Shown: positions 63,901 through 64,000 of the stretch, piece after piece
Position numbering within the stretch: position 1 is the first letter of the stretch
Layout of the letters: each line of letters starts with the position of its first letter
NCBI GenBank assembly: GCA_035610835.1
Contig: CM069446.1
Coordinates: 53,224,934-53,288,933 of the forward strand
Reading direction: 5' to 3'
Length of the DNA stretch: 64,000 nucleotides
Origin: Ophiura sarsii
Lineage: Eukaryota > Echinodermata > Ophiuroidea > Amphilepidida > Ophiuridae
Notes under the pieces: generated by a model
Databases searched by the model: none
What the model saw: the letters and a program-made list of their open reading frames with translations, nothing else
What the model was told of the DNA's origin: nothing
Made by a program: the position numbers and the translations under genes

Positions 63901-64000
63901 GTAAGTATTATGTAACGTTCTACCTCCCCTTAAGTTATTATTGAAACTGGTATTCCTGTGTTGTACGTTGTTAAAAACCCTTTTTCAGTCTCCCAGGTTA
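63901..64000 (+). other. Start of intron 7 of copy B
   Basis: GTAAGTATTATGTAACGTTC matches the start of copy A intron 7 on the minus strand near 11530-11510. The window ends inside it. Confidence 0.85.

Larger units (their letters stand above)
54549..64000 (+). repeat. Arm B of the inverted duplication (runs past the window end)
   Basis: Begins near the GACGTCTA motif at about 54549 and continues in opposite orientation to arm A. Insertions specific to this arm include 54994-55464, 55672-56340, 56862-57928, 59410-59696, 60237-60520, 60883-61200 and about 61320-61550. Confidence 0.9.

Overview
The window is eukaryotic nuclear DNA from an animal. Genes are split by phase-consistent GT-AG introns, coding density is very low, and most of the sequence is transposon-derived or tandemly repeated. 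The repeat style (many short inverted-repeat elements, LINE 3-prime ends of L2/CR1 type, tRNA-derived SINEs, foldback-like elements whose arms are short tandem repeats, very long poly-G runs) fits a marine deuterostome invertebrate. An echinoderm is my best guess, but this is inference from repeat style and not a species identification.

Two real protein genes are supported, and they are paralogues. Copy A is complete on the minus strand (start codon at 20738, stop codon at 6842-6840): 11 exons, 585 codons, a 12-helix major-facilitator transporter of the SLC22 organic cation/carnitine/organic anion family. Copy B lies on the plus strand (start codon at 54737). Its first seven exons have exactly the same lengths and phases as copy A, and it runs off the right edge of the window after exon 7 (63900). 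The copies are head-to-head with about 34 kb between their start codons. Introns are also homologous, so this is a segmental inverted duplication (arm A about 6840-20902, arm B about 54549 to the window end). Copy A often provides the empty site for insertions in copy B, which exposes target-site duplications directly: a TTAA-flanked piggyBac-type MITE, a SINE with a 9-bp duplication, a hAT-like element, a poly-G element with a 7-bp duplication, and an oddly truncated reverse-transcriptase fragment between 28-bp direct repeats.

Layout: 1-6.4 kb, inverted-repeat elements and small tandem repeats; 6.8-20.7 kb, gene A with MITE-filled introns; 20.9-30.3 kb, repeat-rich spacer with a 127-bp G-rich array and an inverted-repeat element at 28.6-29.4 kb; 30.3-36.3 kb, two inverted arms of a 16-bp satellite enclosing a 115-bp array rich in AGGTCA half-sites and a nested TIR/LINE composite; 36.3-47.9 kb, low-complexity DNA, SINE and tRNA-like pieces, an AGGTCA direct-repeat cluster and MITEs; 47.9-48.9 kb, a second, degenerate foldback-like element; 48.9-51.9 kb, a 3-kb satellite with higher-order structure; 52.5-53.1 kb, a strong hairpin; 54.7-64 kb, gene B.

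Functionally, the window describes one transporter duplicated in opposite orientation. Protein divergence is concentrated in the large extracellular loop encoded by exon 2. No third protein-coding gene in the 34-kb spacer is convincing. All coordinates, alignments and counts were made by eye.
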